Positions 1-11,870 of a stretch of DNA of 64,000 nucleotides are shown here, piece by piece (position 1 is the stretch's first letter; the number at the start of each line of letters is the position of its first letter). This DNA comes from Siphonodentalium dalli. Lineage: Eukaryota > Mollusca > Scaphopoda > Gadilida > Siphonodentaliidae. The notes under the pieces are model-generated. The model ran no database searches. It saw only the letters and a program-made list of their open reading frames with translations, and was not told where the DNA came from. The stretch is from positions 149,785,379-149,849,378 of the forward strand of contig CP136063.1 of NCBI GenBank assembly GCA_032622095.1, given 5' to 3'. The position numbers and the translations under genes are program-made.

Positions 1-304
1 CCTCTAAATATATACTTGAATTTCCCTGCCCCTGCCCGGAGAAGTAACATTATTTAATGATTATCGTATTCCGTAAAATTAAATTGTTCTGTCAGGGAAT
101 CCCCCACTGCATGGGGAAATCCGTAATTATAAATAGCAACCGGAATTGCTGTTCGACCTAATGCGATTTGTAACGGCGCATGTGATTGGCGGAGAGTCCG
201 GCGGTCTGTTTCACACTCGATACTGATGATTTTGATTGGCCGACTGCATCGTCTGTTCAGAATGTTAAAACAAAACAAATAGGCGATAAATTTAATTAAA
301 TAAA

Positions 305-2779
305 ATGTCAAAACCCGGACAATGTAGGTTCCAATCTCGATGGAAAACACAAGCGGAGTATAGTGCATGGCTACAGGAGATTCCCTCGAATGTTCATGCC
401 GCGAAATGCAAGATATGCATGAAGGAAATAAACATTGGAAACATGGGTGAGCATGCGTTGCGATCACACATCAATAGCAGTAAACACACTAAGGCCACCA
501 ACGACGTCAATCGAACACTGACATTGTCAATGCAAGCACGACCTTTTTTGAACACAGGTTCAACAGCCACAACTAATAGTCATTCTCTACAATCTGCAAC
601 TTCCAGTGCCACAAGTTCAACTTCCAGTTCCAGTGCAATTAATATAACTGACAGTGACACTACTAGTACTACTACAAGTTCAACTTCAAATTTACGGGTA
701 CGGTACTCCAAACAAACATTAGGAACCAATGTACTTCATGTCGAATTAATGTGGGCTGTGTTTGTTGTTTCCAATCATTTTAGCTTCAAAAGCTGTACAA
801 CAATTAGACAGACATTGAACGTCATGTTTCCGGACAGTGAAATAGCTGGACAATTTACATGCGGAGAAAATAAGGCCATGTACTTAACTATTTTTGGATT
901 AGGAACTTATTTGGAAAATGTGACTGTGGACAGGATGAAAGAACAGAAGAACATTGTTCTCATGTTTGATGAGTCTGAAAACAAATCTTTGCACAAAAAG
1001 CAGGTAGACATATTTATCAGGTATTTTGATAATGTTCGGAACTGTGTGGTAACCGATTATCTTCATTCAAAATTTGTGGGCCACGCTCGGGCCAAGGATA
1101 TTCTTCCTTTGATTATTGAGGAATTAGAAAAGATGAATCATGGACTTGTGAAAATCATTCAGCTCTCAATGGAAGTTATGGGAATTACTTCAAGACATGA
1201 TTCAAGAACAGACGGGATTCAGACTCGTAAATATTGGGAGTTGTGGCCTTCATACTATTCACAATTCATTCAAGACAGGCTTTAATCATTCGTCTCTCTC
1301 TGTGCCGAAAGTTCTGAAAGCCTTGCATTGGATTTTTAAAGACTCGCCTGTCCGAAGGGAAGATTATGTAAATATCACCACCAGTGACATGTTCCCACTT
1401 CCTTTCTGTGGACACAGATGGTTAGAGAATAAACCTGTAGCAGATCGTGGTAACCAGATATGGCCAAACATCATCAAATATATCAACACTGTGGAGAAGA
1501 GTAAGAATTACACCACACCTACCTGTCAATCGTATACTACTCTCTGTGAAGCAACAAAAGATAAGACAATGCCAGCTCAGTTGGCTTTCTTTGAGCATAT
1601 CGCTGCTACTTTGCAGCCTTTTTTGGAAATTTTCCAAAGTGATCAGCCTCTTATGCCCTTCATGTGTATGCATATCGAGAAAATTATCCGTCGATTGATG
1701 TCCAAGATTGTTAGATCTGATGTACTTCAACGAGCAATATCAGTGACTCAACTTCTGGAAATCGAAATTAAGGATAGCAATCTACTCGCCTCTAAAAAAA
1801 TTGAGATTGGCTTCAAAGCAGATGGCATTATGAAAGAACTTCTGGAGAATAAATCCATATCTGAAGGCGAATATACTGATTTCAGAAGAGAAGCAAGGAA
1901 AGTTATTGGTGACATTCTAAAACACATGATACTAAAATCTCCAATAAAATACTCTTTTGCCAGGAACATGGACTGTATAAATCCACACATTATTGTGACA
2001 AAACCAGAGACAGCAAAGTTACATTTCAGGACCATCATTCGCCAACTCATTGATGCCAAAAAGATTGATGAAGGATATGGGGACTCAGCTCAGGATGAGT
2101 TCTCAGAATTTGCAGAGAGAGTTAATAAACTTACAGGTGACGTCAGGGAGCTGTTCCGGTCATATGAGCCCCTGAAGAGTGCAAGTTTGGACACTTTTAT
2201 GTATGACAATCTTCATGGCATAATGAAAACTGCTCCTGCTCACCCTTACTCTCATGTGTGGTATGTTGTTCAAATTCTTCTCATGTTATCTCATGGACAG
2301 GTGGTTTCTCAGTCAATAAGGAAATCATTGCAGAAAATATGCAATCCGAGTCTCTGATTGCCCAACGAAGGATTTCTCATTATATTCAAGGCATTGGAGG
2401 CATCAATAATTTCATCATTAATGACAAGATGTTGCAATATGCGGCATCAGCGAGGCAACAATACCGAATCTATCTCGATGATAAGAAAAGGAACACGGTT
2501 GTGACGGATAGAGAAGCCAAAAGGAAGGCATCCCATGAGGAAATGAGAGACTTGAAAGTGAAACGCAGGCAGCTGGAAAATGATATTCAAATTCTAACAA
2601 CTTCCGCTGATAATAAGGCAGAATTATCAGAAAAAGCGAAGGGATAAAAAATGAAGTCACTAATAATGGAGTCAAACGCACTTAGGAATGCTGCAAAACA
2701 GAAAAGAACATATGTAAATGACTGTGACTCTAGATTCAAGAAGCTGGAGGAAACTCTTAGAAATGAAGATGAAGCCTGA
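305..2779 (+). pseudogene. Decayed hAT-like transposase gene with N-terminal zinc finger
   Basis: One protein can be followed through three overlapping frames. Residues 35-61 after the ATG at 305 form a C-x2-C...H-x5-H finger (C35, C38, H55, H61), followed by a Ser/Thr-rich linker. A body follows with FDES near 967, then NIGSCGLH, FKDSPVRREDY and RWLEN after 1220, and GFSVNKE near 2310. A charged, probably coiled-coil tail ends the protein. This order matches an animal transposon-derived family with an RNase H-like fold that I know from memory; calling it hAT-like is inference. It is broken: frame 2 passes to frame 3 between about 1197 and 1230, and frame 3 returns to frame 2 near 2300 with a few residues missing. 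A TAA at 2645-2647 interrupts the tail, which then continues in the same frame to a TGA at 2779. No terminal inverted repeats were identified. Confidence 0.72.
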
Positions 2780-2953
2780 TTGACATTGTGAAGATTGTCA
2801 CATTATCTTTCATAAAATTAATCTCCTGAGAAATGGTCTTCTCTGCCTCAGTCATTCCAAAATTAGTGAACCGGGGAATATATGTTGACCATATCACTAG
2901 TTTAGACCCTATGAAAACATTCAATCAAGTAACTCTACTGAACAAACATAGTT

Positions 2954-3023
2954 ATGGTGTAGCCAGATGGAGTTCCACTTCAACCTTTGGCAGTTGACGT
3001 GCAACTCTATCTGGCTACACCAT
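2954..3023. repeat. Short inverted repeat (21-bp arms)
   Basis: The left arm at 2954-2974 and the right arm at 3003-3023 are complementary with one mismatch (ATGGTGTAGCCAGAT against its complement). Weaker complementarity continues outward to about 2930 and 3065. This looks like a small foldback MITE downstream of the decayed transposase. No target-site duplication was resolved. Confidence 0.6.
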
Positions 3024-3437
3024 ATGATAACTACTGGAATGTTTGTATGTATCAGTAGTTCACACCTGGTATGTAGTTAGAAATATATGGGTAGAGAAAA
3101 GCCTAGCAATCTATTATCCAATTATCTTCATATTATGGGGCACCCTGACTGGAAACTTTGCCTCCACTCTACTTACGTTTACTAAAGTGAGCATATTTGA
3201 TAATTGTTGTAATAAATAAATTGAAAGAGATAGTTACATGTACATATTCCTAACCCTAGAAAAACAAACAAAATATTGTTTTAATGTTGCTAATATAATA
3301 CAGTATGTAGTATTGCTGTTTTTCTCTACTCATAAAATTCTGATTGCTGCATCTTGAAATCACAAATACTGGCTATTGACTACTGTTACATATATACTAA
3401 GTACTATACTGTTTTGAGGTAATTGATCAGTGGTAAC

Positions 3438-3532
3438 CCAGTGTCCTTGAAAACCCTTGATTTTCGAGTATATACATCCTTGAAAACCCTTGAATTTCGA
3501 CCCCCTACACTATTTGAAAACCCTTGAATTTG
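3438..3532 (+). repeat. Three tandem copies of a CCTTGAAAACCCTTGA motif
   Basis: The motif CCTTGAAAACCCTTGA followed by TTT occurs at about 3445 and 3478, and a partial copy at about 3514. Repeated motifs of this kind are common in subterminal regions of hAT-type transposons. It could therefore mark the 3' end of the element carrying the pseudogene at 305-2779, but the link is inference. Confidence 0.45.
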
Positions 3533-3601
3533 ATATTAAAGTAGGTGCAAGAACCATGCTCTCAGCTGATAGTATCATCAATTTTCAACTCGGTGTATAT
3601 A

Positions 3602-4603
3602 CAGTAAAACCTCTCCAAACCGAACACCCTTCGGACCAGCCTTTCTGTTTGGTTCAGAGAGGTGTTCGGTTTATAGAAAATTGCACTACGATTGGAATGT
3701 ATTGACGTCATTACTAAGACTAAGAGTTGTCGAAGCACAACGAACTCATTATTGATTAATTAAACTGTATTCAATAAAGTAGCAACTAAAATATAAATAA
3801 CAATAGATAAAACATGTTATAATAAGAATTAAAAAGATGGTCTATTAAAATGTAATACATGTATAGATAAGACAGGAAACATGGAAAAGATAAATTTTTA
3901 ATATGTTGATTTTTAAAAATATTGCTAAAACATGTCACATTGTTGGTATAGTAGTTTTGTACTATTGAATATGCGTTCCAATTTAATTAGCGGTATTTTG
4001 TTCGGCAAATGCTTTTTACTGGATTATAACAGCAGCTCTCTGAGTAGATAAATTTATGCTTATCTAACACTTTGAGTGAACAATGGTGACTTCACAGATA
4101 ATACAGCACTGACACTATGTTCTTACATCAATCACTGAGCTGAATTGGACTCTTATTTTTACAACCACTGTCCAAACTAAATGCTGATTAGCTAAAAGTA
4201 CACGATGGGAGTGTATTGTCACCAATAAAGTTTCAATCAACCTGTCACATTGAATGAGCCATCACGTCCACTCAGAGTTGAATGTATAGAGCTGAAATTT
4301 AAACTTATAAAGGATCAACAGTCTACACTATAAAGCCAAAATGAGTTCAGCATCAAGTATGTCAAATCTACCACACATGCGTTCGGTTGGTGTCGTTTTC
4401 CGCATTCGGATTTCGGAGGTAAAAATTAATGTATTCGTACACTTTGGACTATAAATGCCATCCGATGTTCGGAATAGAGAGTTTCCGGTTTACATAGGTA
4501 ATTTTTAGTGAGAATGCACTTGGGTGAATTCGGGACCGGACAATTTGTTCGGTATGGAGAGGGATTCGGTTTATAGAGGGTCCAGTTTGGAGAGGTTTTA
4601 CTG
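3602..4603. mobile_element. Pogo/Tigger-like non-autonomous DNA element, TA target site
   Basis: The left end begins CAGTAAAACCTCTCC and the right end is its complement, GGAGAGGTTTTACTG. Both ends are flanked directly by TA (3600-3601 and 4604-4605). The CAG start, the AAACCTC-type terminal repeat and the TA duplication are features of pogo/Tigger elements in the Tc1-mariner superfamily. At 1002 bp with no transposase frame it must be non-autonomous. A diverged inverted relative lies at 37365-37800. Confidence 0.75.
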
Positions 4604-4650
4604 TATAAACGACATCTGAATTCAATTTGTTCGAATTTTGCTGATTTTAG

Positions 4651-4989
4651 GGTTTCCAGATCCATGGTCACTTCAGTATGTATGTGGCATCCTACCTGGC
4701 CATGCTTGAATTTGCACCGTGGGTGTATGCCACGGTTGTTTCATATGAAAAAACTTGGGTTTCCCCCACCAATTTCTCCAATCCCGGGCTTGAAACTTCA
4801 ACTGACTTCACTGTTATTTTATTATTTCCCATTTTCACCAGGGAGTCGGAGTTGGAGGACTTTTTGAATCATTTGTTTCACCGAGCTATGCAGACTGACA
4901 ATGCATCTCAGCCTTCCTCACAACAGCCACCGCCTGATCACGGTAACGCCAATGCCAGAAAGAATCGTAAGAAGAAAAAGAAACACTAA
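4651..4989 (+). CDS. Probable 3'-terminal coding exon of an unidentified gene
   Basis: An acceptor-like site (CTGATTTTAG, 4641-4650) is followed by a frame open from its first base to a TAA at 4987-4989. The encoded piece starts GFQIHGHFSMYVASYLAML with an aromatic, membrane-like stretch. It ends SELEDFLNHLFHRAMQ, a Gln/Pro-rich linker and a basic tail KNRKKKKKH. A second acceptor-like site (TTTTCACCAG, 4832-4841) leaves open that 4777-4841 is a short intron and the last exon is 4842-4989. Composition is unlike the surrounding repeats, which supports a host gene. I do not recognise the protein, and its upstream exons are not visible here. It starts 46 bp after the pogo-like element. Confidence 0.45.
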   Translation, partial: GFQIHGHFSMYVASYLAMLEFAPWVYATVVSYEKTWVSPTNFSNPGLETSTDFTVILLFPIFTRESELEDFLNHLFHRAMQTDNASQPSSQQPPPDHGNANARKNRKKKKKH

Positions 4990-5620
4990 CACAGTGATAT
5001 TGTCATATCATGCATAATTACGTTCTTGGTATAATGGATACATGTAGGTCTTTGTTTATGAGGGTTTTCGGTTTATCATCATGTGTGTTGGGGTTCCCAC
5101 TCCTTTCTCTAAATAAGTATATACTCCATTGCTTTCAATGAACGATAGTCATTTGTTTATTGGATTCCTTATTTAGGTGATAAATGTACTATGTTGAGAT
5201 GGGGGTTTGAGCATCAAAATAGTTTGAATGATTTGGCTTGCTGGCAAGTTAACAAACTGTTTTCCTGCTCAAATCCCCTGGTATCCAACAAAACAAATAC
5301 TAATGTTAGCAGCTCACAACCAACAGGATGTGTATTTTAGCGATAAATTACGATTAAATTACCAATCACTATGATACTTATTTTTGGGCTCATAATGATT
5401 ATGCTTGTGTCTCTCTTTGAACTAAAAAAAGATGATTCTCATTGTGATACTGTTGAAATGGTATGTTCATCTGCCATTCACAATGACAACAATATCGATG
5501 GAAATTGCCAGATAATTCTGGATAAATCTTCAATTGTTTAGCATTAGGTGAGTTTTCAAAAAAATTCAATTTCAAACCATCAATAAGAAAGAAAATGCAG
5601 TATCCCTTTTTAACCAATAG
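4990..5620. other. Unassigned AT-rich intergenic DNA
   Basis: No open frame with protein-like composition, no inverted termini and no tandem array were seen. It may hold the 3' UTR of the unidentified gene ending at 4989. Confidence 0.4.
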
Positions 5621-5623
5621 AAC

Positions 5624-6300
5624 TATAACAACGCCTGTTTACCCTCATAATATGAGAGATATGTTCTAATTAAATAAAAAAAGTGGGGTTTATTTCAGAA
5701 CAAGATTTTTTGAGGTGGTCGTTTGACAGTTTGACAGGAAATATTTGCAAAAATCGTACTGTATTATCTAGCTTATCAAACTATGGTCTATACTTTGTCT
5801 ACTATCTGAAATCATGACTGTCTGCAAGAAAATAAATCAAATGGTTTTCATTGCATATTTGAGTTTTTTTGGTAGCCATTTGCAGAACTATTTGCAAGAC
5901 AACATAAATATTATTCAACGATGTTTGCAATATTCTGGCAGATATAAACCCGCATACTGATTAATCTGTTCAGACATTATGTGGTTTTATGGTGATATTT
6001 CCTCCCAAAAAAATAGTTCTGCAAATGCTACCAAAACAACTAAAAGATGCAATGAAAAATGTTTGATTTATTTTCTCGTAGATAGTCATGATTTCAGATA
6101 GTAGACAGAATATGGACCCTAACTGGATCCCTAAGCTAGATAATACAGTGCGGTTTTATTTAAAATAATACCTGTCAAACTCTCAAATGACTGCCTCAAA
6201 CAATCTTTTTTTTAAACCATGTTTTTACATAATTAGAATATATCTCTCATAGTGTGAGGAAAAACAGGTGTTGTTAAAGAACTATAACATATTTTGGTTA
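5624..6300. repeat. Large foldback element, ~280-bp diverged arms
   Basis: The left arm at about 5624-5905 is complementary, with mismatches and small gaps, to about 6000-6300. Paired landmarks are CTGCAAATG/CATTTGCAG near the centre, the stretch around ATGATTTCAGATAGTAGACA, and AGAACTATAAC at both outer edges. There is no coding potential, so it is probably a foldback MITE. Arm divergence suggests it is old. Confidence 0.6.
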
Positions 6301-7400
6301 TGAAGGATAATGATTTTGTTCCTTCAAATTGGTTGTTTCAAATTGAGATTTTTTGAAAATTCACGAATGGGCGCCTTCTTAAATTATCATGGAAAATTAA
6401 TTAGCTGAATATCAATTTTAAAAATATTCTTATATTATTGTCAGTCAACTTCTGCTCTATTTATGTAAGTTTGGAGATTTTTTTTTTTCATTGTGCATAT
6501 GTAATTCAAGCGATGTCATTTCATTGATCAATTTAATTACACTGGTGTTAACACACCGTTCCACTTTCTCAGACCGTGTCATGACCTACACCTCGGCAAT
6601 GAAACCAGAACTTCAAATTAAAAGTCTCCTCACACTGACAAGATTAGGAAATAGCATGGGAACATTCTTCGGAAACATCAGAAATGATCAGTTAGGAAAT
6701 GTCTGTCATGCATGTAATTAATACAGGTCCGCACTTGTGTTTTCTATGGTGCTCTTGCGATCATGGAATGACAACACTTGAGGCCGAACTAAGGCACAAT
6801 CATCTAATTTATATTTAGAGAACAGTCTACAGGTAATCTTTATCTGAAGCCTGTTATGCTTGGATGCTTTGGTTAGTAGACCAGATCATTTCCGTGAAAT
6901 AAGTCAGAAGCTTATACCAAAGGTTTCATATGACATATCATTATATCAGTAATGCTACTTATTTCTGGATATATCACCGTTATTTTAGTCCGAATTTTAG
7001 AACATTTTTGTGGAAATGGTAAATAAAAAAGCTTTTTTATTACCTGATATTCACAACTGGACTGGAGTGGGAATGACATAAATCATATTAACGTTCATGG
7101 TAATTCATCCAATCACAATTATCTACAAAAAATTTATAACTTGTAATATTAACTTGAAAGATTGTAACACAAAAAATATCAATTGAAGTATATGCGGATG
7201 TTTCTGTTTCCAGTGTTCCAATTTGTTCTTTATTTTCCAGCCTTGGGAGAACACAGGCTTCAAATATATATCGTAATATTCAATGCAACCAAATAAGACT
7301 GTACCATGACACTTTAGGCCAATAATGACTGTAAGGCCAAATAAAATTAAATGTCTGGTTGGGGTTGCTATTCAGAAAAAACATTTGGTTGTTAGGGAGG
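6300..7400. other. Unassigned intergenic DNA
   Basis: AT-rich sequence in which I see no repeat with definable ends. A 76-codon open frame at 6491-6721 has no recognisable domain and no convincing exon boundary. Confidence 0.35.
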
Positions 7401-7401
7401 C

Positions 7402-7605
7402 TTAACCCTTTCTTGATGGGAAATGTGCTGGTACAGCATTAAAGATCCTGTGCCAGTGCATTCTCTTATATATGCGAGTCTCCCATAGGCCAATGCACTC
7501 TCTTATATATGTGAGACGCCCTATGGGTGACTCGCATATATAAGAGATTGCATTGGCACAGGGTTTTCGCAAAATTTCAGTGAGCTCCAGTCATGAAAGG
7601 GTTAA
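7402..7605. mobile_element. TTAA-flanked (piggyBac-like) MITE with internal hairpin
   Basis: The element is bounded by TTAA at 7402-7405 and 7602-7605 with termini CCCTTTC and GAAAGGG. TTAA targets and CCC-starting termini are typical of piggyBac elements. Inside is an inverted pair built on ATTCTCTTATATATGCGAG, a hairpin shared with 7864-8208 and 17681-18070. Confidence 0.7.
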
Positions 7606-7863
7606 GATTTATTTTCTGTTTGCCATTTTCCTATGACTTTTCATATCTTGACATTGGATTTTTTCGGAAGATAAACCATGAAAAACCCTTAGGATAGGGG
7701 GTTTAAAATAGGGTCGATAGGAAAGCCCCCACCACAAATATTTTGTTCTCGTTGGCCTGAACCACATGTACTTGATCCCTTCATAGTCATATGAAATCTC
7801 TCACCAGTTCCAACTAATTGTGGAATATTCTTTTCTATTATACTTCTTGTGTTTATTTAGTGT

Positions 7864-8208
7864 TTAACCCTTTCATCATGGGAGCCGTGCTGGTGCAGCA
7901 TCGGCAAGCTCTCACTGAGAGCTTTCCGATGAATGGCAACAAGCCATATTTCCGACTAAATCCTGAAAGATTACCCATAATTCAGCTGTGGTTATGGAGT
8001 CGATTAATTAGGGCATTACTGTATATGGAACCTTGCATATATAAGAAAATCCACTGGCGTACAAGGTCAAGGCAAATATTGTTTGGCCAATGTATTCTCT
8101 TATATATGCTAATGCGAGGCTCCCTATGGGAGACTTGCGTATATAAGAGAATCCATTGGCACAGGGTTTATGCAATATTTCAAGAAGCTCCAGTCATGGA
8201 AGGATTAA
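7864..8208. mobile_element. TTAA-flanked MITE carrying a nested half-palindrome
   Basis: TTAA at 7864-7867 is followed by CCCTTTCATCATGG; the other end reads CCATGGAAGGA then TTAA at 8205-8208. The same TATATAAGAG hairpin as in 7402-7605 lies at about 8030-8165. A 120-bp half of another palindromic family is inserted at 7903-8025. The 177-codon open frame over this stretch is an accident of the palindromes. Confidence 0.65.
7903..8025. repeat. Right half of the CAGTAATGCCCTAAGTAA palindromic MITE
   Basis: The sequence from CTCTCACTGAGAGCTTTCCGA through AGGGCATTACTG matches the right halves of the full copies at 8892-9102, 26414-26606 and 34287-34499. Only the half after the centre of symmetry is present, so insertion or later deletion removed one arm. 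Confidence 0.65.
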
Positions 8209-8700
8209 AAATTTGTGTCTGTGTTTTAGTTTGGATTTGCTTATCTCTTAGATTTTCCAAAGCAAGGATATTAAACAAAAATTTAATCATGAGTATTGAA
8301 TATTGCACTAATATAAACTTTCAGATCTATTTTTCCATTGAAAGCTGTTAATCTGAAATGCATGCAAATAGTTGGATTTATTAAGAGGTTTTAAGAATTC
8401 AAGCCTGATACAACATATGCAAACATCTGCTTGAATTTTTCAAATTTAGTTCAATAAAAATAGCACTACTTTATTACACACCTGTTGCTAAATTTCGGAT
8501 GATTACATTACTTCAGCTCATGTGGTAATTTCACCCAAATGTTCTAAAGCGATCTCGATAGCTTGCGTGACATAAATGATGTCATGCACGATAACTCAAA
8601 CCTCGTATTGTGTTGATTACAATTTAACTAACTGGCATGGAGACAAAACAGAAACAACTATTTGATACTAAATACTGTTAATTACTGATGTAAACACAAC

Positions 8701-8821
8701 AACCACACAGGCCTGTGAAGGAGGTGAACTTTAAATTTATCACACTCTTTTGTTATGTTGCCAGTTACAACTCGAGCTGGACGTGCGATAACGTTTACCT
8801 CCTTCGCCCGCCTGTGTGGTT
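8701..8821. repeat. Small foldback element (AACCACACAGGC termini)
   Basis: Left AACCACACAGGC and right GCCTGTGTGGTT are perfect complements. The pairing extends inward through GAAGGAGGTGAAC/GTTTACCTCCTTC with mismatches. Total 121 bp, no coding content; a MITE-like foldback. Confidence 0.6.
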
Positions 8822-8891
8822 CTGTCTATATATCACATGTAACTTCTGACGGGGATCAATGCAGCTGATCAATACTCCCATGCCACTTACA

Positions 8892-9102
8892 TTAATGCCC
8901 TAAGTAATCGACTCCTTAACCACAGCAGAATTATGGGTAACTTCTCAGGATTTAGTCGGAAATATAGCTTGTTGCCATTCATCGGATAGCTCTCAGTGAG
9001 AGCTTTCCGATGAATGGTAACAAGCCATATTTCCAACTAAATCCTGAAAAGTGAGCCATAATTCTGCTGTGGTTAAGGAGTCGATTACTTAGGGCATTAC
9101 TG
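8892..9102. mobile_element. Palindromic MITE, copy 1 (TAATGCCCTAAGTAATCG family)
   Basis: The whole ~210 bp folds on itself: the outer arms carry ATGCCCTAAGTAATCGACTC, then CAGCAGAATTATGGGTAA, GATTTAGTCGGAAATATGGC and a centre at AGCTCTCAGTGAGAGCT. Near-identical copies occur at 26414-26606 and 34287-34499. The 26-kb copy is flanked by TA, suggesting a Tc1-mariner type mobiliser (inference). Confidence 0.75.
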
Positions 9103-9657
9103 TAGTTATAAAAGATTGATGAATCCATAAATCTGACTGTCGGGGACCAGCCTAGAAGGCAACTTGAGAGAATCTTCTCCCTGAATTGTGCCCCTTCTCC
9201 CTATTTTTGTCCCAGGGAGAAGTGACTTTTCTCTCATATACCAGTATGTATATGTCCAATCAGCATAGTATTTTCTGATTATAATTGTTTAGTTACTCAT
9301 TTTAATTGTTTTAGAAAATGGGCTTTTATATTGCATAAACATTATTGGATCATATAAATGTTATGTTGGGGTGTGAACTTCAGCCATTTTGACTTCACCC
9401 TGATAGCAACCCTAAAAAGCAAGTAGGGAGAAATTACTTCACCCAATTTGAAACTTCCAGACTGGTCCCTGCTGACTGTTGGTCTAATATTGCATGCTTT
9501 TGGACTAGTACTTGCTAAATTCTGAAAAGAGAAATTATCACAACCGGTATTCTGCTACTGAAAAATATTGCTCATTGTTGTTCCAAGTCATCATTCCTGC
9601 TGGAAAAAAAAATCCAACATAAAATGTAATAGTACTATTTACATAATTATTGTTTCA

Positions 9658-10200
9658 TGTGGGAGGCCAAATTCACATATTCCATATCTCAAAACTCCCA
9701 TGAAGCTGAATGGATGCAGCCAATTACTGATGCTAGTAACTTTTGACATTTATTTAATACCTTAGTTGATACCATTATATGTAAGGTAGAAAGGCTATGA
9801 AAACCAATTAAGCTTAAAGGGGTACTGTACACTAAATCCGCCCATTTATGGGACCATCTCCTTTTATACTCAACAGAATATATGAAATAAATGAATTCAA
9901 TTGAGCCATGGATTAGTGAAATATACATTCATGTGCTCTATGAACAATGCAAACAAACATGGTAATTATAATGAAAATGAATTTATGACTGGAGTCATAA
10001 ATTCATTTTCATTATAATTACCATGTGTTTTACATAATTCATAGAGCACACAAGTTTATTTTTCACTAATCTATGGCTTAAATTTTCGTTCATTTGTTGC
10101 ATATATTATGTTGAGTATAAAAGACGATGGTCCTATAAATAGCCGGATTATAGGGGTAAGCTTAGTTAGCTATTAAATGTGAATTTGGCCTCCCATAGTT
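9658..10200. repeat. Foldback element with a near-perfect 62-bp central hairpin
   Basis: Outer arms share GGAGGCCAAATTCACA and its complement (9661 and 10180). Next inward are TAAGCTTA and ATAGGACCATC-type blocks and TAGAGCACA blocks. The centre at 9961-10022 is a hairpin whose ~29-bp arms are nearly perfect complements with a 2-4 base loop. No coding content. Confidence 0.7.
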
Positions 10201-10445
10201 TCAACATGTGAAATCTCATTATCCACGAATTATGTATAATAAACATAGGAACAAAGTCGATCTATTTTGAACATTTCTGTTGGGGATGATGGTTTACTTT
10301 TTCAAATATAACCACTGCAATGGTCTTTTGTGCCTTTAAACGGTGCTTTTTATTTTGGCTTATTTCTTCATACATGGCTGAATATGAAACATTGCTGTAT
10401 ATATAGCATATAAAGACCAGATCATAGAAGCACTACTGTGATACA

Positions 10446-10916
10446 GACCTCAAAATATGGTGCTTGACATTTGTAGATTGAGGTCCTCAGTGGGCAAATT
10501 TAGTGACGCTACCCCGCAGTGGGCTAGCATCACCAAATTGATCCTCTGGGGACCTCATTCTGCATGACCGCATCTGCTACAGGAGACCAAGCCTAGACAC
10601 TGGGTTAAGTTCCAAGATGGTGATGTGCACCCATTGGGCACCTCGATTATGCATTGTGTCATCTGCCAATTTGGGGATATAGAGAAATTAAACTAAAATA
10701 AGAAACTAGAAGTTTCTAAAGAAACTAAACAAATCTAGTTAATTTGATAATAAAGATACATTCCCAAGAAGATAATGCCTATAAAAAGCAGAATGAAGTC
10801 CAGGGCGAATTTAGTGATGCTAGCTTACTGTGTGTGGTACGGTCGCTAAATTCACCCTCATGGAACCTCATTCTGCAAATGACCAGCATGATATTTTGAG
10901 GCCTGCCGTGATAACT
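10446..10916. mobile_element. Twin-hairpin MITE, copy 1
   Basis: Two hairpins of ~95 bp each (10470-10565 and 10795-10875) are built from AATTTAGTGATGCTA next to a GAGGTCC block. They are separated by ~230 bp. Outer ends are complementary: CTCAAAATATGGTGC against a block ending ATATTTTGAGG. Related copies at 22790-23150, 24809-25254 and 25631-26049 share the layout. No coding content. Confidence 0.65.
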
Positions 10917-11384
10917 TTAACATACAACTGCCTTTCAGGAAGTGACAATGTTGAATTTCACCATCTAATAACACAACCATAACAGATTGGAATGACAAGA
11001 TTGAACTACATTGTGTGGTTTAAGCAGGAATGATGTTAACAAAACATCAGCATTTTATCAAGGGCCAGTTCGCCAGCCATCATATTTAGGTCTCCAAGAT
11101 GGTCCAAGATGACAACATTCTTTGACAATTTTTTTAAATACTGTTGCCGGAAACCTTGTCCGATTCTTTGTTAACCGAATATCAATACATACAAATAATT
11201 TAACTCACACGTTTAATTTTCGCAGTGTAAAGTAGATTTCGTGAAAATTGTTGTTGCCAGGAAGAGGTAGACCATCGTAAAAATAGGCTAGTGTTATATG
11301 TGCTGTATGATTTATGTATAAGCTATGTATTTGAGTGGATTGATTATGTTGCAAATAATTACAATGAATTTTGTACCAATGAAT

Positions 11385-11625
11385 AGAATTGCCATGGGTT
11401 GGCTTCCGCAGTGCGTCCATCCATCAACAATTTTCTTCAGCACAACCTGCAGTCCACACATCTCATCCTCATCATACATCGTATGGAGCTTCGAGGAGAC
11501 CTCGAGATGGGAGCCGACAATTTTTTTCCAGAATTTGTTAGAATGTGACTGCCAGCCCAGCAGCCATCTTAGATTTTGTGTTTAAATTCATCGGCACACC
11601 TATCAGCCCACAATTATTGGAGAAT
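11385..11625 (-). repeat. Fragment of a pearl-type tandem-core element
   Basis: It carries the minus-strand signature of this window's pearl family: GCCATGGGTTGGC, CAACAATTTTCTTC, a GGAGACCTCGAGATGGGAGC block and a CAGCAGCCATCTTAGATTT block. It is diverged and incomplete. Confidence 0.5.
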
Positions 11626-11649
11626 TGTTTTTATGTTTACCCATACCAT

Positions 11650-11870
11650 AGTATAGTAAACATAGTGTCGTTGCCTGTATTGACCACTCGTCGTTCGTCC
11701 ATCTGTCTGTCCGTAGACACTTTACGAGTAATGCGATAACTCAAACATTTTCTATCCGATCGAAACCAAATTTGGTATGTGAGTTTCACAGCCCAAAATA
11801 CAGATCGAGTCCGAATATGGGTTTGATCCGATTAATTTTAAAGGAGTTATGACCCTTTTTCGAGAATTTT
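11650..11870 (-). repeat. Fragment of another microsatellite-bearing repeat
   Basis: A degenerate CGTC/TGTC tract (CGTTCGTCCATCTGTCTGTC) is followed by sequence like the cores of other elements here: ACCAAATTTGGTATGTGAG, then GGAGTTATGACCC. It appears to be a minus-strand relative of the tandem-core elements near 36-37 kb. Confidence 0.45.

Noticed and set aside
7818-8351. 177-codon frame
   Set aside because: It lies across a TTAA MITE and a nested palindrome; length is due to palindromic sequence lacking stops.
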